64,000 nt of DNA from Malus domestica. Lineage: Eukaryota; Streptophyta; Magnoliopsida; Rosales; Rosaceae. Location of the stretch: NCBI RefSeq assembly GCF_042453785.1, contig NC_091676.1, forward strand, positions 1,247,501 to 1,311,500. Direction: 5' to 3'. Made by a program: the position numbers and the translations under genes. The notes under the pieces were generated by a model that was given only the letters and a program-made list of their open reading frames with translations, had not been told where the DNA came from and did not search any database. Below, piece after piece: positions 12,020 through 23,600 of this stretch; positions within the stretch are counted from its first letter, which is position 1; each line of letters starts with the position of its first letter.

Positions 12020-13800
12020 TGTGGTATCTGGCTCTCGAGATTCGGAGAACGATGCTTCTTCGATTTTTGAGAAAGCAATCATGGTGGGGGTCTGGCTCTC
12101 GAGATTCGGGGAGCAGTGTCTCTTCGATTTTTGAGAAAGTAATCATGTTGGGAGTCTGGCTCTCGAGATTCGGAAGGCGGTGCCTTTTCGATTTTGGAGT
12201 AAGCAATCTTGTTGGGAGTGTTTTCTCGGATTTGAGTAAAGGTTGGGCATGTTTGCTAGTCTACCTTGCCACGAAGCACGGAGGTTGACACACAGGGACT
12301 TTCCAATTATCCAGCAGTGGTACTGTTCCTTTACCCTTGTGGGTAATAATATGGTAGCTAGACCTTCAAAATTTATGTGTCTAAACTTTGTTAGTGCTGT
12401 TTCTTTGCTATTCTTTTACCTTTCTTGGTCAGAGCGATGTAGTGGGAGCTGCAAGCTTCACGTGCTCAACTTTGGCAGAGACTTTGACAAAGTTATCTGT
12501 GGTACCCATGAGCTATTGTTGCGTGTGGGAAGTGGGTGATTGAACAGTAAGATTCATGTGCTTTCTACTTCACCAGAAGTCTTCGACAGAATGCCCATAA
12601 TTTCCGCAAAGCTGAGTGTGCGTGTGACAGGTGCTGACAAGGCTAGAAAAGAAGGTGCCTCTTCGATTTCTGAGATCGGCCCTCGTGGTCTCTGAGCAGC
12701 CCAGCTTTTGAGAAAGCGAGCGCCTCTTCGATTGATTCGGAGAACGATGCCTCTTCGATTTTTGAGAAAGCAATCATGCTGGGGGTCTGGCTCTCGAGAT
12801 TCGGGGAGCAGTGTCTCTTCGATTTTTGAGAAAGTAATCATGTTGGGAGTCTGGCTCTCGAGATTCGGAGGGCGGTGCCTCTTCGATTTTGGAGCAAGCA
12901 ATCTTGTTGGGAGTGTTTTCTCGAATGTGAGTAAAGGTTGGGCATGTTTGCTAGTCTACCTTGCCACGAAGCACAGAGGTTGACACACAGGGACTTTCCA
13001 ATTATCCAGCAATGGTACTGTTCCTTTACCCTCTCTTCGATTTTTGAGAAAGTAGTCATGTTGGGAGTCTGGCTCTCGAGATTCGGAGGACGGTGCCTTT
13101 TCGATTTTGGAGCAAGCAATCTTATTGGGAGTGTTTTCTCGAATGTGAGTAAAGGTTGGGCATGTTTGCTAGTCTACCTTGCCACGAGGCACAGAGGTTG
13201 ACACACAGGGACTTTTCAATTATCCAACAGTGGTACTGTTCCTTTACCCTTGTGGGTAATAATATGGTAGCTAGACCTTCAAAATTTATGTGTCTAAACT
13301 TTGTTAGTGCTGTTTCTTTGCTATTCTTTTACCCTTCTTGGTCAGAGCGATGTAGTGGGAGCTGCAAGCTTCACGTGCTCAACTTTGGCAGAGAACTTTG
13401 GCAAAGTTATCTGTGGTACCCATGAGCTATTGCTGCGTGTGGGAAGTGGGTGATTGGACAGTAAGATTCATGTGTTTTCTACTTCCCCAGAAGTCTTCGA
13501 CAGAATACCCATAATTTCCGCAAAGCTGAGTGTGCGTGTGACAGGTGCTGACAAGGCTGGAAAAGTAGGTGCCTCTTCAATTTCTGAGATCGGCCCTCGT
13601 GGTCTCTGAGGAGCCCAGCTTTTGAGGAAGCGAGCGCCTCTTCGATTTCTGAGATCGGCTTTCGTGGTTTTTGAGCAGCCCAACTTTTGAGAAAACAAAC
13701 ACCTCTTCGATTTATGAGATCAACCCTCGTGGTCTCTAAGCAGCCCGGCTTTTGAGAAAGCAAACGCCTCTTCGATTTCTGAGCAGGCGCCTCTTCGATG
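12020..13800. repeat. Tandem and interspersed repeats upstream of the X ORF
   Basis: Two unit types recur. Type 1, about 61 bp, contains tctggctctcgagattcgg followed by cctcttcgattttgagaaag; it occurs at 12027-12230, 12740-12915 and 13040-13130. Type 2, about 69 bp, contains cctcttcgatttctgagatc and gagcagcccagcttttgag; it occurs at 12648-12735 and 13560-13800. A longer block beginning gttgggcatgtttgctagtc recurs at about 12240, 12946 and 13160. Copy B has fewer units, so the array length varies between copies. Confidence 0.75.
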
Positions 13801-13822
13801 TCTGAAGCTCCGTCGAGTGCAG

Positions 13823-13832
13823 CTTTTTATAG
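13823..13832 (+). promoter_or_regulatory. TATA box of the X ORF, copy A
   Basis: ctttttatag lies about 115 bp upstream of the X ATG. The same motif sits at nearly the same distance in copy B (minus strand, 25851-25860) and copy C (50066-50074). The region between TATA and ATG is pyrimidine-rich and similar in all three, like a 5' UTR. Confidence 0.55.
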
Positions 13833-13943
13833 GGCTGGCATTAAGTTCCAAATCACACTTGAATCTCCACCAGTAGAAGCTCCATTCTTGCACTTCTAAG
13901 ATCTTGATTTGTCCGACCTCTTCTCTCTTCAATACCTTTGAAA

Positions 13944-14618
13944 ATGTCTGGCCCCTCCGACCGTCGTTTTGACTTGAACCTTGTTGAAGAGGCAGCCCCG
14001 CCTTCTCCAGACAACATATGGCGCCCATCCTTCGTCTCCCCTACTGGTCCTCTTACCGTTGGGGATTCCGTGATGAAGAATGATATGACCGCTGCGGTGG
14101 TGGCCAGGAACCTTCTCACTCCCAAAGATAACAGACTACTTTCCAAACGGTCTGATGAGTTAGCTGTTAAGGATTCACTGGCTCTCAGTGTTCAGTGTGC
14201 AGGTTCTGTGTCTAATATGGCCCAACGCCTATTTGCTCGAACCCGCCAAGTTGAATCATTGGCGGCCGAAGTGATGAGTCTCAAACAGGAGATTAGAGGG
14301 CTCAAGCATGAGAATAAACAGTTGCACCGGCTCGCACATGACTATGCTACAAACATGAAGAGGAAGCTTGACCAGATGAAGGAAACTGATGGTCAGGTTT
14401 TACTTGATCATCAGAGATTTGTGGGTTTGTTCCAAAGGCATTTATTGCCTTCGTCTTCTGGGGCTGTACCGCGTAATGAAGCTCCAAATGATCAACCTCT
14501 GATGCCTCCTCATTCTAGGGTTCTGTCCAGTACTGAGGCTCCGAATGATCCCCCTCCGATGCCTTCTCTTTCTGGGGCTCTACCGACTGCTGAGACTTCT
14601 CCTAAGCAACCTTTGTGA
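13944..14618 (+). CDS. X-element coiled-coil protein, copy A, 224 aa
   Basis: Protein of unknown function carried by segment X. It begins MSGPSDRRFDLNLVEEAAPP. Residues about 1-60 are Pro/Asp-rich with the conserved words NIWRPSF and GPLTVGDSVMKND. Residues about 85-145 form a heptad-like coiled coil (EVMSLKQEIRGLKHENKQL). The tail is Pro/Ser/Thr-rich with two repeats around EAPND and a C-terminal ETSPKQPL. No catalytic motif, signal peptide or membrane segment is visible. ATG 13944 follows a TATA box and leader that are shared by the other copies. The ORF is intact and is antisense to the RTE LINE around it. It resembles many uncharacterised predicted Rosaceae proteins; coiled-coil Gag-like or captured host protein are both possible. 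Confidence 0.7.
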   Translation: MSGPSDRRFDLNLVEEAAPPSPDNIWRPSFVSPTGPLTVGDSVMKNDMTAAVVARNLLTPKDNRLLSKRSDELAVKDSLALSVQCAGSVSNMAQRLFARTRQVESLAAEVMSLKQEIRGLKHENKQLHRLAHDYATNMKRKLDQMKETDGQVLLDHQRFVGLFQRHLLPSSSGAVPRNEAPNDQPLMPPHSRVLSSTEAPNDPPPMPSLSGALPTAETSPKQPL

Positions 14619-14878
14619 AGGCTCCATCTTGTTTGTTTATTTTGACTCATGTATATGTACATATTTGTAGCTTATCGGGGATATCAATAAATAAGTTTTC
14701 CTTCATTTCAACGTATTGTGTTAAATACACCAAAGCCTTCTTCGCTAAGTTCTTTGAATTTTCTTTTGTTGAAGCTTGTATGTTGAAGCTTTCTGAGTGG
14801 AGCATGTAGGTTGGGGTAGTGTTCCCTTAATTTTTCGAGTGCGGAAAACTTCTCGGTTGGAGACTTGGAAAATCCAAG

Positions 14879-17800
14879 TCACTGAGTGGGATCGGCTATA
14901 TGAATCTTAGAACGCCATTGTGCTCGGTCCTGTGTCATGTCCTTCGTTAGATCCAAGTACTCTAAGTCTTTTCTTAGAGTCTCTTCCAAAGTTTTCCTAG
15001 GTCTTCCTCTACCCCTTCGGCCCTGAACCTCTGTCCCATAGTCGCATCTTCTAATCGGAGCGTCAGTAGGCCTTCTTTGCACATGTCCAAACCACCGTAA
15101 CCGATTTTCTCTCATCTTTCCTTCAATTTCGGCTACTCCTACTTTACCCCGGATATCCTCATTCCTAATCTTATCCTTTCTCGTGTGCCCACACATCCAA
15201 CGAAGCATCCTCATCTCCGCTACACCCATTTTGTGTACGTGTTGATGCTTCACCGCCCAACATTCTGTGCCATACAGCATCGCCGGCCTTATTGCCGTCC
15301 TATAAAATTTTCCCTTGAGCTTCAGTGGCATACGGCGGTCACACAACACGCCAGATGCACTCTTCCACTTCATCCATCCAGCTTGTATTCTATGGTTGAG
15401 ATCTCCATCTAATTCTCTGTTCTTTTGCAAGATAGATCCTAGGTAACGAAAACGGTCGCTCTTTGGTATTTCTTGATCTCCGATCCTCACCCCTAACTCG
15501 TTTTGGCCTTCATCTGCACTGAACTTGCACTCCATATATTCTGTCTTTGATCGGCTTAGGCGAAGACCTTTAGATTCCAACACTTCTCTCCAAAGGTTAA
15601 GCTTTGCATTTACCCCTTCCTGAGTTTCATCTATCAACACTATATCGTCTGCGAAAAGCATACACCAAGGAATATCATCTTGAATATGTCCTGTTAACTC
15701 ATCCATTACCAACGCAAAAAGGTAAGGACTTAAGGATGAGCCTTGATGTAATCCTACAGTTATGGGAAAGCTTTCGGTTTGTCCTTCATGAGTTCTTACG
15801 GCAGTCTTTGCTCCTTCATACATATCCTTTATAGCTTGGATATATGCTACTCGTACTCCTTTCTTCTCTAAGATCCTCCAAAGAATGTCTCTTGGGACCC
15901 TATCATACGCTTTTTCCAAATCTATAAAGACCATGTGTAAATCCTTTTTCCCATCTCTATATCTTTCCATCAATCTTCGTAAGAGATAGATTGCCTCCAT
16001 GGTTGAGCGCCCTGGCATGAACCCGAATTGGTTGTCCGAAACCCGTGTCTCTTGCCTCAATCTATGCTCAATGACTCTCTCCCAGAGCTTCATTGTATGA
16101 CTCATTAACTTAATACCCCTATAGTTCATGCAATTTTGTACGTCGCCCTTATTCTTGTAGATAGGCACCAAAGTGCTCGTTCGCCACTCATTTGGCATCT
16201 TCTTCGTTTTCAAAATCCTATTGAAAAGGTCAGTGAGCCATGTTATACCTGTCTCTCCCAAAACTTTCCACACTTCGATTGGTATATCGTCTGGGCCTAT
16301 TGCTTTTCTATGCTTCATCTTCTTCAAAGCTACAACCACTTCTTCCTTCCGGATTCGACGATAAAAAGAGTAGTTTCTACACTCTTCTGAGTTACTCAAC
16401 TCCCCTAAAGAAGCACTCCTTTCATGTCCTTCATTGAAAAGATTATGAAAATAACCTCTCCATCTGTCTTTAACCGCGTTCTCTGTAGCAAGAACCTTTC
16501 CATCCTCATCCTTGATGCACCTCACTTGGTTTAGGTCCCTTGTCTTCTTTTCCCTTGCTCTAGCTAGTTTATAGATATCCAACTCTCCTTCTTTGGTATC
16601 TAGTCGTTTATACATATCGTCGTAAGCCGCTAACTTAGCTTCTCTGACCGCTTTCTTCGCCTCTTGCTTCGCTTTTCTATACCTTTCACCATTTTCATCG
16701 GTCCTCTCCTTGTATAAGGCTTTACAACATTCCTTCTTAGCCTTCACCTTTGTTTGTACCTCCTCATTCCACCACCAAGATTCCTTTTGGTGTGAGGCAA
16801 AGCCCTTGGACTCTCCTAATACCTCTTTTGCTACTTTTCGGATACAACTAGCCATGGAATCCCACATTTGGCTAGCTTCCCCCTCTCTATCCCACACACA
16901 TTGGGTGATTACCTTCTCTTTGAAAATGGCTTGTTTTTCTTCTTTTAGATTCCACCATCTAGTCCTTGGGCACTTCCAAGTCTTGTTCTTTTGTCTCCCT
17001 CTTTTGATATGTACATCCATCACCAACAAGCGATGTTGATTAGCCACGCTCTCTCCTGGTATAACTTTGCAATCCTTACAAGTTATACGATCCCCTTTCC
17101 TCATTAGAAGAAAATCTATTTGTGTTTTTGACGACCCACTCTTGTAGGTGATCACATGTTCTTCTCTCTTCTTAAAGAAGGTGTTGGCTAAGAAGAGATC
17201 ATATGCCATTGCAAAATCCAAGATAGCTTCCCCATCCTCGTTTCTCTCCCCAAAACCATGGCCACCATGAAAACCTCCATAGTTGCCTGTCTCCCTGCCC
17301 ACGTGTCCATTTAGATCTCCTCCTATAAATAACTTCTCCGTCTGAGCAATTCCTTGCACCAAGTCTCCAAGGTCTTCCCAAAATTTCTCCTTCGAACTCG
17401 TATCCAACCCTACTTGAGGTGCGTACGCACTAATCACATTGATAAGTTCTTGTCCTATTACAATCTTGATTGCCATGATTCTATCTCCTACCCTCTTGAC
17501 ATCTACAACATCTTGTGTCAAGGTCTTGTCCACGATGATGCCAACACCGTTTCTCGTTCTATTTGTGCCCGAATACCAAAGTTTAAACCCTGAGTTTTCT
17601 AGATCCTTTGCCTTACTACCAACCCACTTAGTTTCTTGTAGGCACATAATATTTATCCTTCTCCTCACCATAACTTCCACTACTTCCATAGATTTTCCCG
17701 TTAAGGTTCCTATATTCCACGTTCCTAAACGCATTTTGCTCTCTTGAACTCTACCCTTCTGTCCTAGCTTCTTCACCCTCCCCCGTCTAATAGGATCAAA

Positions 17801-18037
17801 GTACTTCTTTTGTGTGTCCCGTGTAAAGTTGATAGGAGCATATGCTCCCAAACAACTTTGAGTGGAGTCGTTCGAAAAGAAGTTTCTACGGCCCCTTTGC
17901 TCATTTAACACTGCATCCGGGTGCCGATGGAGATACAGCGACCCTTGCTCACTTATCACTGTGCTCGGGCCACACAGCGCGCCACTTACGGGTGACGCCC
18001 TAGCTTTAGCGCGATTTTGTTCTGGATTCATTTTCAT
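14879..18037 (-). CDS. RTE-type LINE polyprotein (endonuclease + reverse transcriptase), 1052 aa
   Basis: Intact single ORF of a non-LTR retrotransposon. An about 100-residue N-terminal extension precedes an apurinic-type endonuclease ([46 protein letters not shown]; about residues 100-335). The reverse transcriptase follows at about 560-850: [63 protein letters not shown], and the catalytic FADD in [11 protein letters not shown]. The C-terminal region is RTE-like ([23 protein letters not shown]). No internal stop or frameshift, which is unusual for a plant LINE and suggests recent activity. The stop lies at the junction with X: other copies end one codon earlier (act tag), while here tag has become cag and the next tga is used. 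Confidence 0.92.
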   Translation of the reverse strand: MKMNPEQNRAKARASPVSGALCGPSTVISEQGSLYLHRHPDAVLNEQRGRRNFFSNDSTQSCLGAYAPINFTRDTQKKYFDPIRRGRVKKLGQKGRVQESKMRLGTWNIGTLTGKSMEVVEVMVRRRINIMCLQETKWVGSKAKDLENSGFKLWYSGTNRTRNGVGIIVDKTLTQDVVDVKRVGDRIMAIKIVIGQELINVISAYAPQVGLDTSSKEKFWEDLGDLVQGIAQTEKLFIGGDLNGHVGRETGNYGGFHGGHGFGERNEDGEAILDFAMAYDLFLANTFFKKREEHVITYKSGSSKTQIDFLLMRKGDRITCKDCKVIPGESVANQHRLLVMDVHIKRGRQKNKTWKCPRTRWWNLKEEKQAIFKEKVITQCVWDREGEASQMWDSMASCIRKVAKEVLGESKGFASHQKESWWWNEEVQTKVKAKKECCKALYKERTDENGERYRKAKQEAKKAVREAKLAAYDDMYKRLDTKEGELDIYKLARAREKKTRDLNQVRCIKDEDGKVLATENAVKDRWRGYFHNLFNEGHERSASLGELSNSEECRNYSFYRRIRKEEVVVALKKMKHRKAIGPDDIPIEVWKVLGETGITWLTDLFNRILKTKKMPNEWRTSTLVPIYKNKGDVQNCMNYRGIKLMSHTMKLWERVIEHRLRQETRVSDNQFGFMPGRSTMEAIYLLRRLMERYRDGKKDLHMVFIDLEKAYDRVPRDILWRILEKKGVRVAYIQAIKDMYEGAKTAVRTHEGQTESFPITVGLHQGSSLSPYLFALVMDELTGHIQDDIPWCMLFADDIVLIDETQEGVNAKLNLWREVLESKGLRLSRSKTEYMECKFSADEGQNELGVRIGDQEIPKSDRFRYLGSILQKNRELDGDLNHRIQAGWMKWKSASGVLCDRRMPLKLKGKFYRTAIRPAMLYGTECWAVKHQHVHKMGVAEMRMLRWMCGHTRKDKIRNEDIRGKVGVAEIEGKMRENRLRWFGHVQRRPTDAPIRRCDYGTEVQGRRGRGRPRKTLEETLRKDLEYLDLTKDMTQDRAQWRSKIHIADPTQ

Positions 18038-18145
18038 AAGGATTCGACGTGATCATGGAGTGCCGGCTGTCGACTACCTGACGCCCTCCCCCTCCTCCTT
18101 TATCCGGGCTTGGGACCGGCAATGTAAAATTACATAGGCGGAGTT

Positions 18146-18165
18146 ACCCAATTAAAAATAAACAA
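18146..18165. repeat. Target site duplication (right) of the RTE composite
   Basis: Exact match to 9991-10010. It directly follows the 5' end of the LINE (minus-strand 5' UTR beginning near 18145), so the LINE is full-length at its 5' side. Confidence 0.92.
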
Positions 18166-18669
18166 GCGGCTAAAATTCTTACATGTTTTTAATATAATCA
18201 TTTGACGATTGTACGAGATACATATATTCATAGTTCATCCTAATAATAGAAGTCCTATGTGTTTTTTTTATTTTTATTTTTTTAAACAAACGATATTATT
18301 TACACTGAGAGAATGAGTGAATGAGCTAACAATAATCCAGTTCAAATTCGATTTGATAATCCAAATCCATGTTTAATTATGTAATAATAATCTTCCATAC
18401 CATAACTGCGAGACCCATGAAAATCAGGCTGAACCGGATCCTCCGGTTTATTCCAAAGCAGCTTTTAAATTGCCCGCCACAAAGAAAGCCTCCCCAAAAC
18501 CCTATTTTACAATCGTAGCCGTGTGAAAATTTTGCTCCCGAATTCAAGACTTCCCCGTTTGGTTCCCGAGAAAGGGAGGGAAAACCGGCTCAACATTTCA
18601 GTTTTACCTCCCTGGAAGAGTTTCAATCTCTCAAATTTGCCCGTTCAAAGTGCTAGGGTTTCGAACGCC
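18166..18669 (+). other. Upstream region of the NUP155 pseudogene
   Basis: AT-rich spacer with a degraded SINE-like stretch (about 18261-18375), then about 250 bp of more balanced sequence that was probably the promoter and 5' UTR. No clear TATA box. Nothing else is recognised. Confidence 0.4.
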
Positions 18670-20576
18670 ATGCCCTGGGAGGATGAAATCGTTATGCGCG
18701 ATGTCACCCATGCGGGCCTCGTCGTCGGCGACCGCATTGGCCGTGAAGTCGCGTCGCAGCTCGATCTTGAAGAAGCCCTAGAAGCTTCCCGATACGCCAG
18801 TCACCCCTATTCTACTCATTCCAGAGAGGTAATTTCCGTAATTTATGCGAATTAAAAGCTTCGATTTTTGTGGTAGAAGTTTTATATTTAGGGCTCAGAT
18901 TGCAAGGTGTTAGTTTTAGGCTCATTGTTTCTCTTGTAAGATTTACGCCTTGGTTATTCGTATGGCTGCATTTGATCTTTGAGAAGTATATATTCCCAAG
19001 TATAATTGCATACCAATTATTGTTAGTATAACCTTGAACTGGATCATTGTTCTTGAACTGAAGCATCGGCATTAACTTTGTACTTGGTAATGATAGAACT
19101 TCTTGAATTTATTGTATTTTTTTTGGTTATTCAGCACTACCGCACTGGTGGATCACTAAGTGTATTATTCAGTTCTATTCTCCGAAGCTTTACAATGATG
19201 TTTACCTCCATTGCAGTGGCCACCTTTGGTTGAGGTGGTGGATAATTGGGAGTTGCCTCTGGTACTTATTGAAAGATACAATGCAGCTGGTGGGGAAGGA
19301 AATTCATTACGTGGGATATTTCCCGAGATTCGTAGGGCATGGGCATCAGTAGATAGCTCCTTGTTTCTCTGGCGTGTCAACAAGTGGTGAGTGTATAGTC
19401 AAATGATAATACTACTAATAGAAAAACTATGAAAGTAAAGAATTTCAAGGTGTGGATATCATAACTAGCATCATACTTGTAGCTTTTTGACCACTGGTCC
19501 ATGGTTTTCATCTCCACACTTTTGATTAAATCTCTCTGACATTCTCTATTTATCAGGGATGGACAATGTCCGGAATATAGTGGGGAGGATCAAGCTATTT
19601 GTGCTATTGGCCTTGCTAAATCTAAACCTGGTGTTTCATTGAAGCTATTCAGTATCTTTTGATTTTAGCAACCCCTGTTGAGGTATGTTGGTTATTATCT
19701 GGTTTATTTTATGTCTATATTCCCATAGGTACAATTCCTACAACTGAAAACTGAATTCCAGGCATTGCCCAGTTGATCCCACATAGATTGTGGTGTTAAG
19801 ATTAATTGCTGCTTTAGAATTTCATTTCTTACTTTTTTCCTGTGAAGTTAGTGATGACTGCTTAAAATTATTACCAGGGGGTATACATTGCTTTTAATTA
19901 TACTTAGATATTTTTATAAGTTGGATTACTAAGACATACTTGTTTATCTAAACTAAGGATAGAGTTTTCCCTAAGCAAGTTGGTGGTCGCAGTTCGAGTC
20001 TTGGAAAAAACAATCTGGAGACATGGGTATGGCTTGGCAGAAGTCTCCAGTATTGGTCTGCCTCTCTCTTTAGAAGATATTTAACTTGCGAATTGAATAT
20101 TCAGTAATAATTAGGTACAAATTTTTATTTTTCTGTTTTTGACTTCATTGACTCTTGTTTAAGCTGTATCTTCTTTTTGATACTTGCCATCAAGGGTTTC
20201 TTTTAATTTGTAGCATAGAACTTTTAACCATTTCTAGGTTGAAGTTTGTAGTTTTCCTTAATGGTCTCTGCCTTTTATCAGTTAAATCTTGTAGGAGTAT
20301 GTTGCTCTGGAGGGGCTGATGGCACAGATCCATATGCAGAGGTCTCACTACAGCCATTGCCAGAGTATACAGTACCATCTGACGGAATCACAATGACATT
20401 TATCACGTGTACTGACAAGGGTCGTATTTTCCTTGCTGGGCGTGATGGGCACATTTATGAGCTACATTATACGACTGGATCAGGCTGGCAAAAGCGTTGT
20501 CGGAAAGTTTGTCTGACTGCTGGTATAGGAAGTGTTATTTCAAGGTTGGTTGGACTATCTTATTTTTTTCCCTTCT

Positions 20577-20690
20577 TTGTCTCCATAAATGGGGGTAAGG
20601 CTAGCCGACATTCACCTCTCCCAGACCCTGCGTAAAGCGGGAGCCTTGTGCACTGGGTACGACGACGACGACGACCTTTGTACTCTTCAA
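20577..20690 (+). mobile_element. Au-like SINE, 3' part, in intron 4 of the NUP155 pseudogene
   Basis: ggggtaaggctagccgacat, followed by cagaccctgcgtaaagcggg and gagccttgtgcactgggtac, matches the 3' region of the plant Au SINE family as I remember it. It is followed by a small (gac)n microsatellite at about 20657-20675. The tRNA-related 5' part is missing, so the copy is 5'-truncated. Confidence 0.55.
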
Positions 20691-23600
20691 AGTTATAATT
20701 ATGCTGGTGGTTTTTCCAATTTCCACCTAAAAGTTTGAAGTTGGATATTCTTTTCAAAGATAACATATTAACAGGACACGTTTTTTTTTTTTTTTTTCAG
20801 ATGGGTAGTACCTAATGTTTTTAAGTTTGGAGCTGTTGACCCCGTTGTTGAAATGGTTTTTGATAATGAAAGACACATCCTGTATGCACGGACTGAAGAA
20901 ATGAAACTTCAGGTGTATATTGTGGGGCAAAATGCTGATGGGCCATTGAAGAAAGTGGCAGAAGAAAGGAATCTGATAAATCAGAGGGATCAATATGGGG
21001 GTAGACAATCAACTGGACCTAGAAGTTCAAATCGATTGACAAAGTCATCAATAGTCTGCATATCACCATTGTCTACACTGGAATCCAAGTCTCTACACCT
21101 TGTTGCTGTTTTGTCAGATGGCAGAAGGATGTATCTTACCACTTCTCCATCTAGTGGTAATCTTGGTGGGTTCAATACAAACCATTATAAACCTACATGT
21201 TTAAAAGTTGTGACGACAAGGCCTTCTCCTCTGCTAGGGGTCAGTGGTGGACTTGCCTTTGGAAGCATGTCTCTTCCGGGTAGATCTCAGAACAATGATC
21301 TCTCCCTAAAGGTTGAGGCAGGACATTATTGTGCTGGTACTCTTGTCCTTTCTGATCATCTCCAGCAACCACATCTTCTCTTCTCATTGTGAGCCGCGAT
21401 TCAACCGCACAGTCAACTGGGTTAAGTACTTCAGGGATAAGTTCAAGGAGTTCTCGGGCATTGCGGGAATCCGTATCTTCTTTACCAGTTGAAGGACGAA
21501 TGCTTTCTGTAGCAGATGTTTTCCCCTTGCCTGATACTGCAACAACCGTACTGTCCCTATATTCAGAAATTGAATACGGTGGATATGAAGGCTTGGATGA
21601 GTCCTGTGAAAAGGTATCTGAAAAGCTTTGGGCCAGAGGAGACCTTTCAATCCAACATATATTGCCAAGGAGGCGCGTTGTTGTTTTCAGTACTATGGGA
21701 ATGATGGAAATAGTTTTCAATCGACCTGTGGACATTCTGAGGAGGTTGTTTGAGGCCAACACCCCCAGGTCAATCTTAGAAGAATTCTTCAATTGTTTTG
21801 GAGCTAGTGAGGCTGCTGCAATGTGTCTAATGCTTGCAGCTAGGATAGTACATTCAGAAACTCTTGTAAGCAATGTTGTTGCACAGAAGGCGGCTGAAGC
21901 TTTTGAAGACCCAAGATTAGTTGGGATGCCACAACTTGGGGGTAGCAGTGCATTATCTAGTACTAGAACAACTGCTGGGGGATTCAGCATGGGGCAAGTT
22001 GTTCAGGAGGCTGAGCCTGTGTTTTCAGGTGCACATGAAGGGCTCTGTTTGTGCGCTGCAAGGTTGCTATTTCCTCTGTGGGAACTTCCTGTCATGGTTA
22101 TAAAGGGTGGTTTAGGTTCTGCAGATATTACTATGTCAGAAGATGGGTTAGTCGTATGCAGACTGTCTCTTGAGGCTATACAAGTCCTTGAAAACAAGAT
22201 TCGTTCGCTAGAGAATTTTTTGAGGTCCAGAAGGAGCCAAAGGAGGGGACTTTATGGTTGTGTTGCTGGTTTAGGAGATCTGACTGGTTCTATTCTTTAT
22301 GGAGCTGGTTCAGAATAAGGTGGTGGTGACCGTGGTATGGTGAGGAACTTATTCGGTGCTTACTCAAGGAACACTGAGTCCGGTGAAGGTGGTATGTCTA
22401 ATAAAAGGCAGAGATTACCATATAGTGCTGCTGAACTAGCAGCAATGGAGGTAGTTTTCTTATATATTTAATGTACCAAGGTGTTTGTTTATACAGTCCT
22501 TTTTCTTTCCTTTTCCTAATTTTTATTTATCTTTTATCCTACAGGTGAGGGCAATGGAATGCATCAGGCAGTTAATTCTTAGATCCAGTGAAGCCCTGTT
22601 TCTGCTCCAGCTTCTTTCACAGCACCATGTCACACGCCTGGTTCAGGGGCTTGATGCTAACACAAGACATAAATTAATTGGAATGACATTTCATCAGTTA
22701 GTTTGTTCGGAGGAAGGTGACCACCTTGTGACAAGGCTAATATCTGCACTTGTGGAGGTACTGCAATTTTACTTTTAACATTGAGGAATCTCACTTTGGC
22801 AAAATTTCCTTTTCTTTCCCTTGCTTGTTTATCAGGTTTATTTATTTATTTATTGCAACTCTTCATTCTGATATTTTCTTGTCATTCATTGCTCCAGTAT
22901 TATACCGGTCCAGATGGCAGGGGGGCAGTAGATGATATTAGTGGGAGATTACGGGAAGGCTGTCCAAGCTATTATAAGGAGTCTGATCACAAGTTTTTTC
23001 TAGCTGTGGAGTGTCTTGAGAGAGCTGCTGTAACTCCAGATCCTGAGAAGGATAGTCTTGCTAGAGAAGCCTTCAATTTCTTAAGTTCCAGAATCTGCTG
23101 ATTTGCGAACTGTTTGCAAACGGTTTGAGGATTTGAGGTCAATTTCTTGGGACTAAACCCAGTGCTGCCCAGTGCTGTTTTGTTTGGTTGTCTATACTTA
23201 GGTCATTATGTCTTAGACCTAAAATTGATTATGTTGCAGGTTTTATGAAGCAGTGGTTCGCTTGCCTTTACAAAAGGCACAGGCTCTTGACCCAGCTGGT
23301 GATGCTTTTAATGACCAAATTGATGCAGCAGTTAGAGAGCATGCACTTGCTCAACGTGAACAGTGCTATGAGATTGTCATCAGTGCATTGCGTTCTCTGA
23401 AAGGCAAGCCTTCTCAGAGGGAGTTTGGTTCTCCTTTGAGGCCTGCTGCACGATCTGTCCTTGATCAGGTCTCTCGGAACAAATATATTTCCCAGATTGT
23501 TCAGCTGGGCATTCAGTCCCCTGACAGATTATTTCACGAGTATTTATATCGTGCTATGATTGATTTGGGCCTTGAAAATGCATTGTTGGAGTATGGAGGT

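Larger units (their letters stand above)
10613..14878 (+). mobile_element. Foreign segment X, copy A
   Basis: A 4.2-kb segment between two LINE pieces. It contains short repeats of gatatgRgatactYttgctttt (11229, 11388, 11698, 11727), blocks of tandem repeats (12020-13800), a TATA box and a 224-aa ORF (13944-14618). A near-identical copy is inverted at 24804-28825, and a diverged copy lies at about 48890-50830. No RT, integrase or transposase was found in it, and no clear LTR pair. It may be a non-autonomous retroelement or a captured gene region. Confidence 0.75.
10011..18145 (-). mobile_element. Composite RTE LINE carrying foreign segment X (copy A)
   Basis: Read on the minus strand: full-length RTE-type LINE (18145 to 14879), then 4.2 kb of unrelated DNA (X, 14878 to about 10613) whose ORF is antisense, then a second copy of the last about 600 bp of the LINE (10613 to 10011) ending in (TTG)n. 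The unit is bounded by perfect 20-bp duplications. The first LINE stops just past its stop codon, where native copies continue with gtgggaaaaggcttt and the tail. Only the terminal LINE copy has a tail. A shortened copy with the same junctions lies at 24441-29466. Confidence 0.88.

Noticed and set aside
13468..13763. Frames such as MFSQKLGCSKTTKADLRNRRG and similar ones at 25920-26256
   Set aside because: Translations of the tandem repeat in X. They differ in frame between copies and end at repeat boundaries.
10613..14878. Interpretation of X as a standard LTR retrotransposon
   Set aside because: I could not find a paired terminal repeat, primer site or any pol domain. The repeats present are short tandem units.
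15185..17747. Many plus-strand open frames opposite the RTE polyprotein
   Set aside because: They are antisense shadows of the intact minus-strand EN/RT ORF.
19960..20060. A gttcgagtcttgg stretch resembling a tRNA T-arm / B box
   Set aside because: No cloverleaf can be drawn and no A box at proper spacing was found. At most it is a degraded SINE piece.
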